Assembly: GCF_014697615.1 (NCBI RefSeq)
Contig: NZ_JACJSD010000041.1
Location: 1 to 64,000 of the forward strand
Length of the DNA stretch: 64,000 bases
Origin: Nostoc sp. FACHB-280
GTDB taxonomy: Bacteria; Cyanobacteriota; Cyanobacteriia; Cyanobacteriales; Nostocaceae
Direction of reading: 5' to 3'
The notes below the pieces were generated by a model that was given only the letters and a program-made list of their open reading frames with translations, made no database searches and was not told where the DNA came from. Below are positions 7,975 through 15,467 of this stretch, piece after piece; within the stretch, counting starts at the first letter, position 1, and the number at the start of each line of letters is the position of its first letter. Position numbers and translations under genes: made by a program.

Positions 7975-8349
7975 ATGACTCCAGTATTTAACGAGAAATC
8001 AGCTATTATCCGTACAGAACGTGGACTGACGATCGCTGGAACACGCATCACTATTTATGATGTTATGGATCACCTTTTGGCTGGATGGACACCTCAATTG
8101 ATCCGAAATTGGCTTCCTTTAACAGAAGAACAACTTGATGCTGCACTTGCATATATTAACGCCAACCGTGCTGAAGTAGAAGCAGAATATCAAACAGTTT
8201 TAAAAGAAACTCAAGAGCTACGTAAATACTGGGAAGAGAAAAACCGCGATCGCCTTGCACAAATAGCTAAAATGCAACCAAAGCCAGGACAGGAAGAGAT
8301 TTATGCTAAACTTCTGGCTTGGAAGGCGAAACTTGGTCTAAATGGATGA
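7975..8349 (+). CDS. DUF433-family protein, probable antitoxin of a DUF433/PIN-like pair
   Basis: A 124-aa protein whose first 75 residues carry the DUF433 winged-helix pattern (RGLTIAGTRITIYDVMDHLL, then GWTPQLIRNWLPLTEEQLDAALAYI). A charged helical tail of about 45 residues follows. DUF433 proteins are commonly encoded immediately before a small PIN-like (DUF5615-type) protein and are regarded as antitoxins. Here the stop codon overlaps the next start as ATGA, so the two are translationally coupled. Assignment as an antitoxin rests on this context. Confidence 0.75.
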   Translation: MTPVFNEKSAIIRTERGLTIAGTRITIYDVMDHLLAGWTPQLIRNWLPLTEEQLDAALAYINANRAEVEAEYQTVLKETQELRKYWEEKNRDRLAQIAKMQPKPGQEEIYAKLLAWKAKLGLNG

Positions 8350-8738
8350 TTTTTCTGGTTGATTACAATCTGACAGGCTATGTGGTTTTGTTTCAAGGAA
8401 CACTGGCTGCTGAAGGTTGGCTAGAGCTTTTGTCAATTCGTTTTGTAACTCTGAGCGAGGTGGGTTTAGCTGCTGATACCAATGATCGACTTATCTGGCG
8501 GTTTGCACAGTCTAATCAGATGCTTCTTTTAACAGCGAATAGAAACGCTAAAGGCGAGGATTCACTCGAACAAACAATTCGTGAAGAAGGCACATTAACC
8601 ACACTACCTGTAATTACAATTAGTAGTTTGGATAGACTTATTGAGCGAGAGTATCGAGAACAATGTAGTGCGCGTATTGTTGAAATTGTACTGGATATTG
8701 AAAACTACTTGGGCGTTAGTCGTTTGTTCATTCCGTAA
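8346..8738 (+). CDS. PIN-like (DUF5615/VapC45-type) putative toxin
   Basis: A 130-aa protein. The start at 8346 was chosen because its ATG overlaps the DUF433 stop (ATGA) and gives the expected beta-strand opening MIFLVDYNLTGYV, with D6 as the first acidic residue. A second segment, DTNDRLIWRFAQSNQMLLLT, matches the helix-strand of PIN-like toxins (acidic residue plus ANRN). The likely role is an RNase toxin neutralised by the DUF433 partner. The last 40 residues are helical and less typical. Toxicity is inferred from context. Confidence 0.65.
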   Translation: MIFLVDYNLTGYVVLFQGTLAAEGWLELLSIRFVTLSEVGLAADTNDRLIWRFAQSNQMLLLTANRNAKGEDSLEQTIREEGTLTTLPVITISSLDRLIEREYREQCSARIVEIVLDIENYLGVSRLFIP

Positions 8739-8752
8739 TTCTAAAGGGATTC

Positions 8753-8813
8753 TGTGCGATCGCTTTTAGCCAGCATTACCAAATTATACAAATAGCTGAT
8801 TGTAGTGAATGAG
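8753..8813. repeat. Direct repeat copy B (empty site for the MITE)
   Basis: A 61-bp sequence that matches copy A at 6865-7101 once the MITE and one TTA are removed. The two copies face the same way and bracket a 1.65-kb block holding one secreted-protein gene, the orphan antitoxin and the DUF433/PIN-like pair. Confidence 0.85.
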
Positions 8814-8885
8814 AAAGCGATTTTTGTTGATATTGCTGGCTTTGTGGGAAATCTATGTGTAGTTGATCACAAAGAATATTAACCT

Positions 8886-9758
8886 ATGGGAACAGCACAA
8901 AAAGCAAAATCATTCTTACGCGGTAATAAGTTATATCAGCAACGCGCACGTAAAGCTTTACCATTACTTATAGCAAAAGCTACCGCAAATCAAACAATGT
9001 TTTATTTTGAGTTAGCTGATGAGCTAGAGATAAATAATCCAAGAAATTTGAATTATGTTTTGGGTAGTATAGGTAACACTCTCCAAGAGTTATCAGAAGA
9101 GAGGGGCTATGAAATTCCACCCATCAACCTTTTAGTTTTGAATAAAAGAATAGGTTTACCGGGTGAAGGTGTTGAAAAATTTATTCCTAAAGAAGAATTT
9201 AGCAAGCTTACTCCTAAAGAAAAGCAATTAATTGTTGATAGACTACTCCACGAAGTTTACACATATCCACACTGGAATAGAGTTCTTGCACACTGTAACC
9301 TTAGCCCTCAACCTGTGAAGGATAATTCAAGTTTAAGTTTATTTGACGCTATTCAACGTAGACAAGGGAATGAAGGCGAAAGCGAATTTCATCAAAATTT
9401 GAAGAGTTATATTTGCTCAAATCCTGATGTGGTAGGATTACCTAAAAATATTACTGGTAAAACAGAATATAGTTTGCCTTTAGGAGATACGGTTGATGTG
9501 CTTTTTCAGCTTGAACAAGAGTGGGTAGCTGTTGAAGTAAAATCTAGGATCTCTGATGATTCAGATATAGTTCGGGGATTGTTTCAATGTGTTAAGTATC
9601 AAGCAGTAATTGAGGCTTATCAAATAGTTATTGGTTGTAAAGCTAGTTGTCATGTTTTACTTGCTATGGAAAATCAATTTTCTACCAAACTCCTTCAAAT
9701 GAAAAATCTGCTGGGAATAGAAGTTATTGATAAACTTCGGGGCCATTCTCAAACTTGA
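8886..9758 (+). CDS. Putative PD-(D/E)XK endonuclease
   Basis: A 290-aa protein. The C-terminal half has the order of a PD-(D/E)XK nuclease core: E167 in GESEFHQNLKSYI, D204 in GDTVDVLF, E217-x-K219 in WVAVEVKSR, and a following helix with Q234 (IVRGLFQCVKYQ). The N-terminal 75 residues look like a helical DNA-binding unit (FYFELADELEINNPRNLNYV), followed by a linker. The Mrr/DUF-type arrangement of DNA-binding domain plus nuclease suggests a restriction-like enzyme. It stands alone beside toxin-antitoxin-like genes, with no methyltransferase adjacent. Specificity and true target are unknown. Confidence 0.7.
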   Translation: MGTAQKAKSFLRGNKLYQQRARKALPLLIAKATANQTMFYFELADELEINNPRNLNYVLGSIGNTLQELSEERGYEIPPINLLVLNKRIGLPGEGVEKFIPKEEFSKLTPKEKQLIVDRLLHEVYTYPHWNRVLAHCNLSPQPVKDNSSLSLFDAIQRRQGNEGESEFHQNLKSYICSNPDVVGLPKNITGKTEYSLPLGDTVDVLFQLEQEWVAVEVKSRISDDSDIVRGLFQCVKYQAVIEAYQIVIGCKASCHVLLAMENQFSTKLLQMKNLLGIEVIDKLRGHSQT

Positions 9759-9836
9759 TGTGATACGGAATAAGCTAATGACTAACTAAATGACTAGCCA
9801 TTAGCCATACTCATAACAAACTCTCTGCGTTTAAAC

Positions 9837-11432
9837 TTACGCAGTCCGAAAACGCGCCAACTCCTCACCAGTCTTCGCATCGTGGGCGTGGACTGTACAC
9901 ACAAGACAGGAATCAAAAGATCGCGCGACGTGTCCAACTTCCACAGGATCGGTCGGATCTTCAATAGGTGTCCCTACTAACGCTTCTTCAATGGGGCCGC
10001 GTTTATTTTGACCGTCACGGGGGCCGATATTCCAAGTACCAGGGGCAATAACTTGGTAGTTCTTAATCTTACCGCCTTCTATGTCTACCCAGTGACACAA
10101 AGCACCCCGCGCCGCTTCCGTTGCGCCCCAACCTTTGCCGTCTTTTTCTGTGGGTTTAATATACCAAGGGTCGTTTAACTTGAACTCGCGCAAGCAGTGT
10201 TCGGCTTGGCGATATAGTTTGACGATTTCGTGGAGTCTGGCTAACTGACGGACGTGAATATTTGCACCGCCCATTTTCTTGAATACATCTAAAATGAAGC
10301 CATCATGATGTTGCCAAGATTCGCCGTGATTACCACCTGCTACTAACTGACGCGCTAAGGGGCCTGCTTCTAATCGTCCGAAGTCTTTGTGTAATACTGC
10401 ACTTGCCCAAGAATAGGCATTATCGAAGTCTTTTGTATTGTTAGCGATGGGTTTTGTAGTGCGATCGCTCGGATGAATATCTGCTGTCCCTTCATCGTAC
10501 CAAGAATGGGTTAAATTCTCACGGGCGAAGGATTGATCCATCAAGGTGTGCGTGTCGGTGAAGCTATCATACACGCCACTCTTCATAATCATCGCTGCAT
10601 TGCGCCCTTCAATAGTCGGCTTTTGGTATCTATCTTCGTGGGCTAAATATCCCCAAGTGACGTATTTACCGACACCTGCACCATATTTATCTAGACCAAT
10701 ATCTAGACCCATCCGCCAATAAAAGCCTAAGTCAGATTCACGATGTTTGATGTCTTCATCTAACCAGTTCATGAAGTCATCGTAAGTCTGAATTTCTTCG
10801 TAGCGTTCTAAAGAACAGCCTAACCATACTGGTTCTAACCAGTTGGTGCGGAAGTATTCTAAAATCGCCCAGGCGCGGGTAATGTCGGTGAGGGTGGGGG
10901 CGCACATCACACCACCAGGCACCATATAACTGCTGTGCGGCCATTGTCCACCTAGTAAGGCGTAAATTTCTACGGGTTTGGCGGAAATGGTCACACCGAG
11001 TTCGTAAGATTTGCCTGTGAAGGCAGAAAAGCGGCGGACTGCTTCATCATAGAAGCGACTACTACGATAGTTTTTATTTGTTAAGTCAATGGCGAACAAT
11101 CCATAAAAGTAACGGGGGATACTTTGGATAGTTTCGACAATTTGACCGAGGTTTCTGGCTAAGATGGCGTTGCGTGGCACTTCTGTACCCCAGGCTGTAT
11201 CTAACGCCCAAGATGCAGAAGTTAAGTGAGAACCGCCACAGATACCGCAAATCCGGGGTGTGACAATTAATCCGGCTTGGGGGTCTTTGCCACGGAGGAT
11301 GATTTCAAAGCCGCGAAATAGTTCGGCGTGAGTCCAGGCGTTGACTACATAGCCGTCGGCAATTTCCACGCGGACATCTAAATCACCCTCGACTCTTCCG
11401 ACGGGTGAAATGTCTAATGTTTGTTTGCCCAT
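9837..11432 (-). CDS. hupL: Uptake [NiFe]-hydrogenase large subunit HupL
   Basis: A 531-aa protein with both nickel-binding motifs: RICGICGGSH (C62, C65) near the N-terminus and DSCLVCTVH (C509, C512) near the C-terminus. The 16-residue tail after His515 is the extension that the protease HupW removes during maturation. With HupS it recycles hydrogen released by nitrogenase in heterocysts. The reading frame is continuous, so the hupL excision element found in some relatives (for example Nostoc PCC 7120) is absent here. It lies downstream of hupS but is separated from it by a 198-aa gene. Confidence 0.97.
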   Translation of the reverse strand: MGKQTLDISPVGRVEGDLDVRVEIADGYVVNAWTHAELFRGFEIILRGKDPQAGLIVTPRICGICGGSHLTSASWALDTAWGTEVPRNAILARNLGQIVETIQSIPRYFYGLFAIDLTNKNYRSSRFYDEAVRRFSAFTGKSYELGVTISAKPVEIYALLGGQWPHSSYMVPGGVMCAPTLTDITRAWAILEYFRTNWLEPVWLGCSLERYEEIQTYDDFMNWLDEDIKHRESDLGFYWRMGLDIGLDKYGAGVGKYVTWGYLAHEDRYQKPTIEGRNAAMIMKSGVYDSFTDTHTLMDQSFARENLTHSWYDEGTADIHPSDRTTKPIANNTKDFDNAYSWASAVLHKDFGRLEAGPLARQLVAGGNHGESWQHHDGFILDVFKKMGGANIHVRQLARLHEIVKLYRQAEHCLREFKLNDPWYIKPTEKDGKGWGATEAARGALCHWVDIEGGKIKNYQVIAPGTWNIGPRDGQNKRGPIEEALVGTPIEDPTDPVEVGHVARSFDSCLVCTVHAHDAKTGEELARFRTA

Positions 11433-11525
11433 TTTCCTCTCCTGTTTTCATTGATATGTAGTCAGTGATGCGGTAATAACAGTTGAGGCAGTTGCGGTAG
11501 ATATTAATTCAGATGTCGTTGATGC

Positions 11526-12122
11526 TTAAAGTTGCAAGTGCTTATATCCAAGTACACCCACTACATCCTCTGGATGGTTAGAGAAGATTGGTTCTGTACT
11601 CCATTTTTGGGATAGTCGGATAACTTCTGGCATTCCTGGAAATAGTTCTGCATCTGTCCAGTCGATGAAACTTTCTGCTTCTGTAACTTCTCCAAAATTA
11701 CGAAATAGATCGGTTTCACCTGCTTTTGCAAATGATCTAATCAGAATGCCATTTTGTGCGAGTATCCAATGCGCGTAGGAGATGACATCTTCGTAAGCTG
11801 CAAAAGCCTGTGCCTCACCAAATTTCTGGCTTAATTCAGTTACTATTTGCTGCATTGCATTCAGATATTCTGCGGAACTTCCCCTTGGTTTCCACTGATG
11901 AAAAATGATTATCCAATCATTTGGAGTAGGAAACACGAAAGTATTAGCTGTATCTCCGAAATAACTGAACCTTCCTTGTTGAATATTCTCTAACTCTAAA
12001 GCATTTACAACAGCATTAACATCTGAACTTTTGATTGTCATCCAGTCAAGATCCGCATGACAGTATAAATCTTCGTCATCAAGATTTTCTGCACCCATAT
12101 ATTTACTCCTTTGTGGCTTCAC
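11526..12122 (-). CDS. Hypothetical protein inserted between hupS and hupL
   Basis: A 198-aa soluble protein, on the same strand as hupS and hupL, 93 bases before hupL and about 120 bases after hupS. It is rich in Trp and acidic residues (DWMTIKSSDVNAVVNALELE, DWIIIFHQWKPRG, SFIDWTDAELFPGM), with no signal peptide and no recognised motif. The overall look resembles small alpha/beta immunity-type proteins, but this is only an impression. A second Met (M9, MGAENLDDE) could be the start. In described Nostocaceae hupS and hupL are adjacent with only a hairpin spacer, so this gene is a likely insertion. Confidence 0.6.
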   Translation of the reverse strand: MKPQRSKYMGAENLDDEDLYCHADLDWMTIKSSDVNAVVNALELENIQQGRFSYFGDTANTFVFPTPNDWIIIFHQWKPRGSSAEYLNAMQQIVTELSQKFGEAQAFAAYEDVISYAHWILAQNGILIRSFAKAGETDLFRNFGEVTEAESFIDWTDAELFPGMPEVIRLSQKWSTEPIFSNHPEDVVGVLGYKHLQL

Positions 12123-12243
12123 TACAGTTGCAACTAATACGTAGTTTGCTCACAAAATATCACACCTTAATTGAATCTTGCAGTGAAATCAACAGTTTCA
12201 AAATACCGCCTCAACTCATCAACCAAAGCACTGTAATTAATTA

Positions 12244-13206
12244 CTAAACTGTGAAAAAATCCTCCTCTGCCCAAGGTGGTGCTGCATCTTTAGCGACCAT
12301 TGTGAGGAGGGCGTAGTCTTTTTTGTTGACTCCTGGTGGTAGTTCTTTGGGAACTCCCATGACGGTTTGGGTTTTAAATACAGTTCCGGGTTTGAGGTCA
12401 AAGAAGGGAAATTCTGGTTCTGTACAACCTAAACAGGGCATTCCGGCGCGGGTTTTGGATGAGACGCGGTTCCAGAGGATGCGGTTGCAGGATGAATGAG
12501 TCATGGGGCCGCGACAGCCTAAGTCGTAGAACAGACAGCCTTTGCGTTGACCAAATTCGGCGGTTGTGGCTTTGTAGGCAAAGTGGACGTTGCGAGTACA
12601 GCCTGTTTGGGTAAAGGTGTTAAAGAAGGTTTGGGGGCGATTCAGTTCATCTAAAGCAATATCGCCGATGCGTCCGGTAGCGATCGCCACTAATATCTGC
12701 GTTATCCAATCAGGGTGTGCTGGACATCCTGGAATGTTGATTACAGGTAAGCCGGATTTGGAGCGGAAGTCTTTACCTAAAAAGCCGCCTTCTTGCCGTT
12801 TGAGAAATTGTAAGCCTTGGGATTCGCTGGGGTTGGGCGACATTGCGGGAATTCCGCCCCAAGTAGCACAATCTCCGACAGCAACAATAAAACTTGCAGC
12901 TTTGGCTAGGTCGATTAACCAATCTTTCATGGGGCGATCGGCAAAGCGATTCCATTCACCTGTGCCGTTGGGGGCATTTACTACACTGCCTTCAAATACC
13001 AAAATATCCAAAGGGATGTTACCTAAAATGCAGTCCCACAGCAAGGTTTGTAAGTTATTGCCTAATTCCAACCCCAAGGAAGGATGCCAAAGCACTTTAA
13101 TGCCAAAGTCAGATATGAGGTCGCATACTGTCGGTTCTTCGGCATTTAGAAACGACATGGTGTTGCCCGAACAGGCACCACCTTGCAGCCAGAGTACGTT
13201 AGTCAT
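12244..13206 (-). CDS. hupS: Uptake [NiFe]-hydrogenase small subunit HupS
   Basis: A 320-aa protein that carries the iron-sulphur cluster cysteines: GACSG (C12), GDCATWGG, PGCPAHP, GCRGPMTHSSCN and CLGCTEPEFPF. As in other cyanobacterial HupS proteins there is no twin-arginine signal peptide, unlike membrane-bound bacterial enzymes. It transfers electrons from the HupL nickel site. A spacer of about 580 bases upstream, shared with the divergent TPR gene, is the probable promoter region. Confidence 0.97.
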   Translation of the reverse strand: MTNVLWLQGGACSGNTMSFLNAEEPTVCDLISDFGIKVLWHPSLGLELGNNLQTLLWDCILGNIPLDILVFEGSVVNAPNGTGEWNRFADRPMKDWLIDLAKAASFIVAVGDCATWGGIPAMSPNPSESQGLQFLKRQEGGFLGKDFRSKSGLPVINIPGCPAHPDWITQILVAIATGRIGDIALDELNRPQTFFNTFTQTGCTRNVHFAYKATTAEFGQRKGCLFYDLGCRGPMTHSSCNRILWNRVSSKTRAGMPCLGCTEPEFPFFDLKPGTVFKTQTVMGVPKELPPGVNKKDYALLTMVAKDAAPPWAEEDFFTV

Positions 13207-13783
13207 TGGCTATGTGTTGGTTGATTTTTTATCCAGGTGATCAGCGTTGTAGAGTCTCACCTGTTTTTGATGTTTATTCTTCACCATAAGGGATTTTTTT
13301 ATTATATTTTTATTTTTTCAAAAAAAATTAATTATCTTAAGGATGATGTAAATATGATGCAGAGGCAATAATAGTTGAAATTTTGATAGTTTAAATAGGT
13401 ATTTATAGCTATCAAATAATATATTTAGTTTACTAGTGATACAGAAAATAATTTTAATCAGGAGAGTATAGAATTTTGATAATAATATTGTTAATTCTCC
13501 TCTAGATTTTTGAAAATAGAGTGTTTTATAGTAAGGAAACTGGGGAATAAAGTATGAAGTGTAAAGTCTGAAGTCTGAAATTTATGCTTTGATGTCTCAC
13601 TACAAACCACAGCATCAATAAGTTACCCATAATTAATTGCTCTCCAGCTAAATGTATGGGTGTATTTATTCATACTTCACACTTCATAATTCACACTTTA
13701 ATAGCCTTTGGTAGTGAGGAAATTTGTGTGTATTTTTAGGGCGGGAATCGAGTAATTTTCTTAATAGCTAGAGTAGGGTAATT
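13207..13783. promoter_or_regulatory. Divergent control region of hupS and the TPR gene
   Basis: Two inverted repeats stand out. TTTGATAG (13382-13389) and CTATCAAA (13409-13416) are exact complements spaced by 19 bases. AGGAGA...GAATT and AATTCTCCT (about 13460-13505) form a second, longer pairing. GTATTTATAGCTAT at 13399-13412 is close to, but not, an NtcA site (GTA-N8-TAC). Degenerate GAAGTGTGAAG-type repeats lie at 13550-13580 and, inverted, at 13670-13700. HupS expression is heterocyst-linked in relatives, but no site here is proven. Confidence 0.45.
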
Positions 13784-14758
13784 ATGACACCTAGCATTAC
13801 AGATTCGGCAGTGAAAGCAGCTGTAGCAGCGATCGCTTCGGAGTCAGCAACGACAGCAGAAAAAATCCAGATGCTCATCGAAATGGCACAAGGGTTTCAA
13901 AAGAAGCCGAAAACTGCCCAGGATTTGCGAAATGCAGTTGGATTGTATTATCGTGCTTATGAAATGTCTGGGAATGAGTATCCACTGCTCAAAGCTAAGG
14001 CGCAGGTGGGAATGGCTGGAACTTTGCAGATTATTCCCCACACGGATACAGAATTGCTGCTACAAGCCAAGGCTGGTTATGAAGAAGCATTACCAATCTT
14101 ACAAGAGTTAGCCACGCCGGAGGAAGTTGCAGAGGCGCAGATGAATTATGGCTTGGTGTTGCAATCTCTAGCGCCGTATAATTTAGCGCGAATTAGTGAT
14201 AGTATTCAGGCTTATCATGAAGCTTTGCGGGTGTTTACCTGGGAAAATTACCCGCAAGATTACGCGATTTTATACAACAATATTGCGATCGCTTACCTGT
14301 CGATGCCAATGGCTTCAGAACGGGAATATTTACGCCAGGGGTTAGCTGTGCAATCATTTGAAGTTGCCTTAAAGCATATTAATTTGATTGACCATCCTAG
14401 AGAATATGCCATGCTGCAAAACAACTTGGGGAATGCTTTGCAGTATTTAGTTAGTTCTCATCCTATCGATAATAATTTAAAGGCGATCGCAGCATACAAT
14501 GAGGCGTTAAAAGTGCGTAATTCTAGGGATACACCTTTAGAATATGCTAACACAATTTCTAACAAAGCTAACGCCTTATTCAATTTACCTGATAATCCGG
14601 AAAAGCCAGAATTAGGTAATCCTAATAATCTTTTACAAGCACGTAATTACTATCAAGAAGCTTGGTCAATCTTTACCGAATATCAGCAGTTAGAACAAGC
14701 TGAGTTAGTCGTGCAGGCATTAAAAGATGTAGAAGGAGAAATTAGGGCTAGTAGTTAG
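13784..14758 (+). CDS. TPR-repeat protein of the hup/extended-hyp region
   Basis: A 324-aa soluble protein made largely of tetratricopeptide-like helix pairs, clearest at AIAYLSMPM..., YAMLQNNLGNALQYL and EYANTISNKANALFNL. TPR proteins are scaffolds. A TPR protein, small membrane proteins and a NifU-like protein lie in the same order-group near hup and upstream of the hyp genes in Nostoc PCC 7120. They have been proposed to help mature the hydrogenase small subunit. The same four kinds of gene occur here in a row. The specific role is inferred from that context. Confidence 0.75.
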   Translation: MTPSITDSAVKAAVAAIASESATTAEKIQMLIEMAQGFQKKPKTAQDLRNAVGLYYRAYEMSGNEYPLLKAKAQVGMAGTLQIIPHTDTELLLQAKAGYEEALPILQELATPEEVAEAQMNYGLVLQSLAPYNLARISDSIQAYHEALRVFTWENYPQDYAILYNNIAIAYLSMPMASEREYLRQGLAVQSFEVALKHINLIDHPREYAMLQNNLGNALQYLVSSHPIDNNLKAIAAYNEALKVRNSRDTPLEYANTISNKANALFNLPDNPEKPELGNPNNLLQARNYYQEAWSIFTEYQQLEQAELVVQALKDVEGEIRASS

Positions 14759-14873
14759 GCTTATTGTAAGGAATTCAGGAGTCAGAAGATTTAAAGAATC
14801 AGGGGAATATTTGGTAAATGAATATTCTAGTTATGTAACAGTCATTATAAATTCTGAATTCTGACGATTTATT

Positions 14874-14908
14874 AACGAACCGCAAAGGACGCAAAGAGCG
14901 CGAAGGAA
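14874..14908. repeat. AACCGCAAAGGACGCAAAGAG-like spacer repeat
   Basis: A low-complexity stretch (ACCGCAAAGGACGCAAAGAG then CGCGAAGG) lies directly before the small membrane gene. Related phrases appear before the PEP-CTERM gene (GAACCGCAAAG near 26240) and before the carotenoid oxygenase (CACAGAGACACAGAG near 31765). It is a common type of spacer repeat in filamentous cyanobacteria, and its AAGGAAGAAAA end may also serve as ribosome binding site. Confidence 0.5.
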
Positions 14909-14913
14909 GAAAA

Positions 14914-15180
14914 ATGAGTGAGTTATTGAGCAATTTTAATGTGAGTGATTTTCTCACGAGTATGGTGTCTAGTGACATCAACATAGTTACTGGATTTTTG
15001 TGGCTAATTATCGCAACAGTTATCTCGATGATTGGCGGTGCAATTGGCGGGATGATTTTAGCAGGTAAAGATATTGGTTATTCTTTTTCGGCAATGTTAG
15101 GGGCGTTATTTGCTCCGGCTGGTGCAATTCCAGCAATACTTTTAGGTTTTACTTTATTAACTTTGTTAAATAAATACTAG
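14914..15180 (+). CDS. Small membrane protein of the hup region
   Basis: An 88-aa protein with two membrane helices (FLWLIIATVISMIGGAIGGM and a second from about residue 55, GALFAPAGAIPAILLGFTLL). The first is glycine-rich in a GxxxG-like pattern that favours helix packing. It is followed after 8 bases by another tiny membrane protein, whose ribosome binding site AGGAGG overlaps the spacer. Two small membrane proteins with a TPR and a NifU-like gene match the set found near hup in Nostoc. No biochemical function is known to me. Confidence 0.65.
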   Translation: MSELLSNFNVSDFLTSMVSSDINIVTGFLWLIIATVISMIGGAIGGMILAGKDIGYSFSAMLGALFAPAGAIPAILLGFTLLTLLNKY

Positions 15181-15188
15181 GAGGAAAA

Positions 15189-15413
15189 ATGTTTCAATTA
15201 GGTTGGTTTTCTGCTAAGTTATTTTTCCGGGGTAAGCTATTACGCGAACCTATGTATTTTATTCAGCGCACTGCAATTGGAATTGGTGCTGGTTTGCTAT
15301 CACTATTATCACTCGCTCAAGCAGAAATTCCTTTATGTATTCCCATCACTATATCTAGTTTAATTACAGGGTGTTTGATGCCTTTTTTACTGAAAGATTT
15401 CAAAATGAAATAA
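15189..15413 (+). CDS. Second small membrane protein of the hup region
   Basis: A 74-aa protein with an N-terminal basic region (FRGKLLREP) and two hydrophobic stretches (AIGIGAGLLSLLSLA and PLCIPITISSLITGCLM). The gene has a clear ribosome binding site (AGGAGGAAAA) 4 bases before its ATG and is only 8 bases after the previous gene, so the two are surely co-transcribed. Function unknown. Its position suggests involvement with the hydrogenase maturation genes around it. Confidence 0.65.
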   Translation: MFQLGWFSAKLFFRGKLLREPMYFIQRTAIGIGAGLLSLLSLAQAEIPLCIPITISSLITGCLMPFLLKDFKMK

Positions 15414-15438
15414 TGAATTATTCAACAGCCTCCATCAT

Positions 15439-15463
15439 TTCACACTTCACACTTCATACTTTT
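15439..15463. repeat. Degenerate ACTTCACACTTCAT repeat
   Basis: CACACTTCACACTTCATACT belongs to the same short-repeat family as 13550-13580, 13670-13700 and 33429-33465, which read TATGAAGTGTGAA on one strand or the other. These are short repeats of the kind long described in heterocystous cyanobacteria. Confidence 0.55.
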
Positions 15464-15467
15464 ATTG

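Noticed and set aside
9837-11432. hupL excision element (XisC type)
   Set aside because: The hupL frame is continuous and full length with both nickel motifs, so no element is present.
12590-13240. 216-residue plus-strand frame opposite hupS
   Set aside because: It is the antisense of hupS with no ribosome binding site or family match; hupS itself is certain.
13399-13412. NtcA site in front of hupS
   Set aside because: GTATTTATAGCTAT ends in TAT rather than TAC, and no -10 box at the right distance was found.
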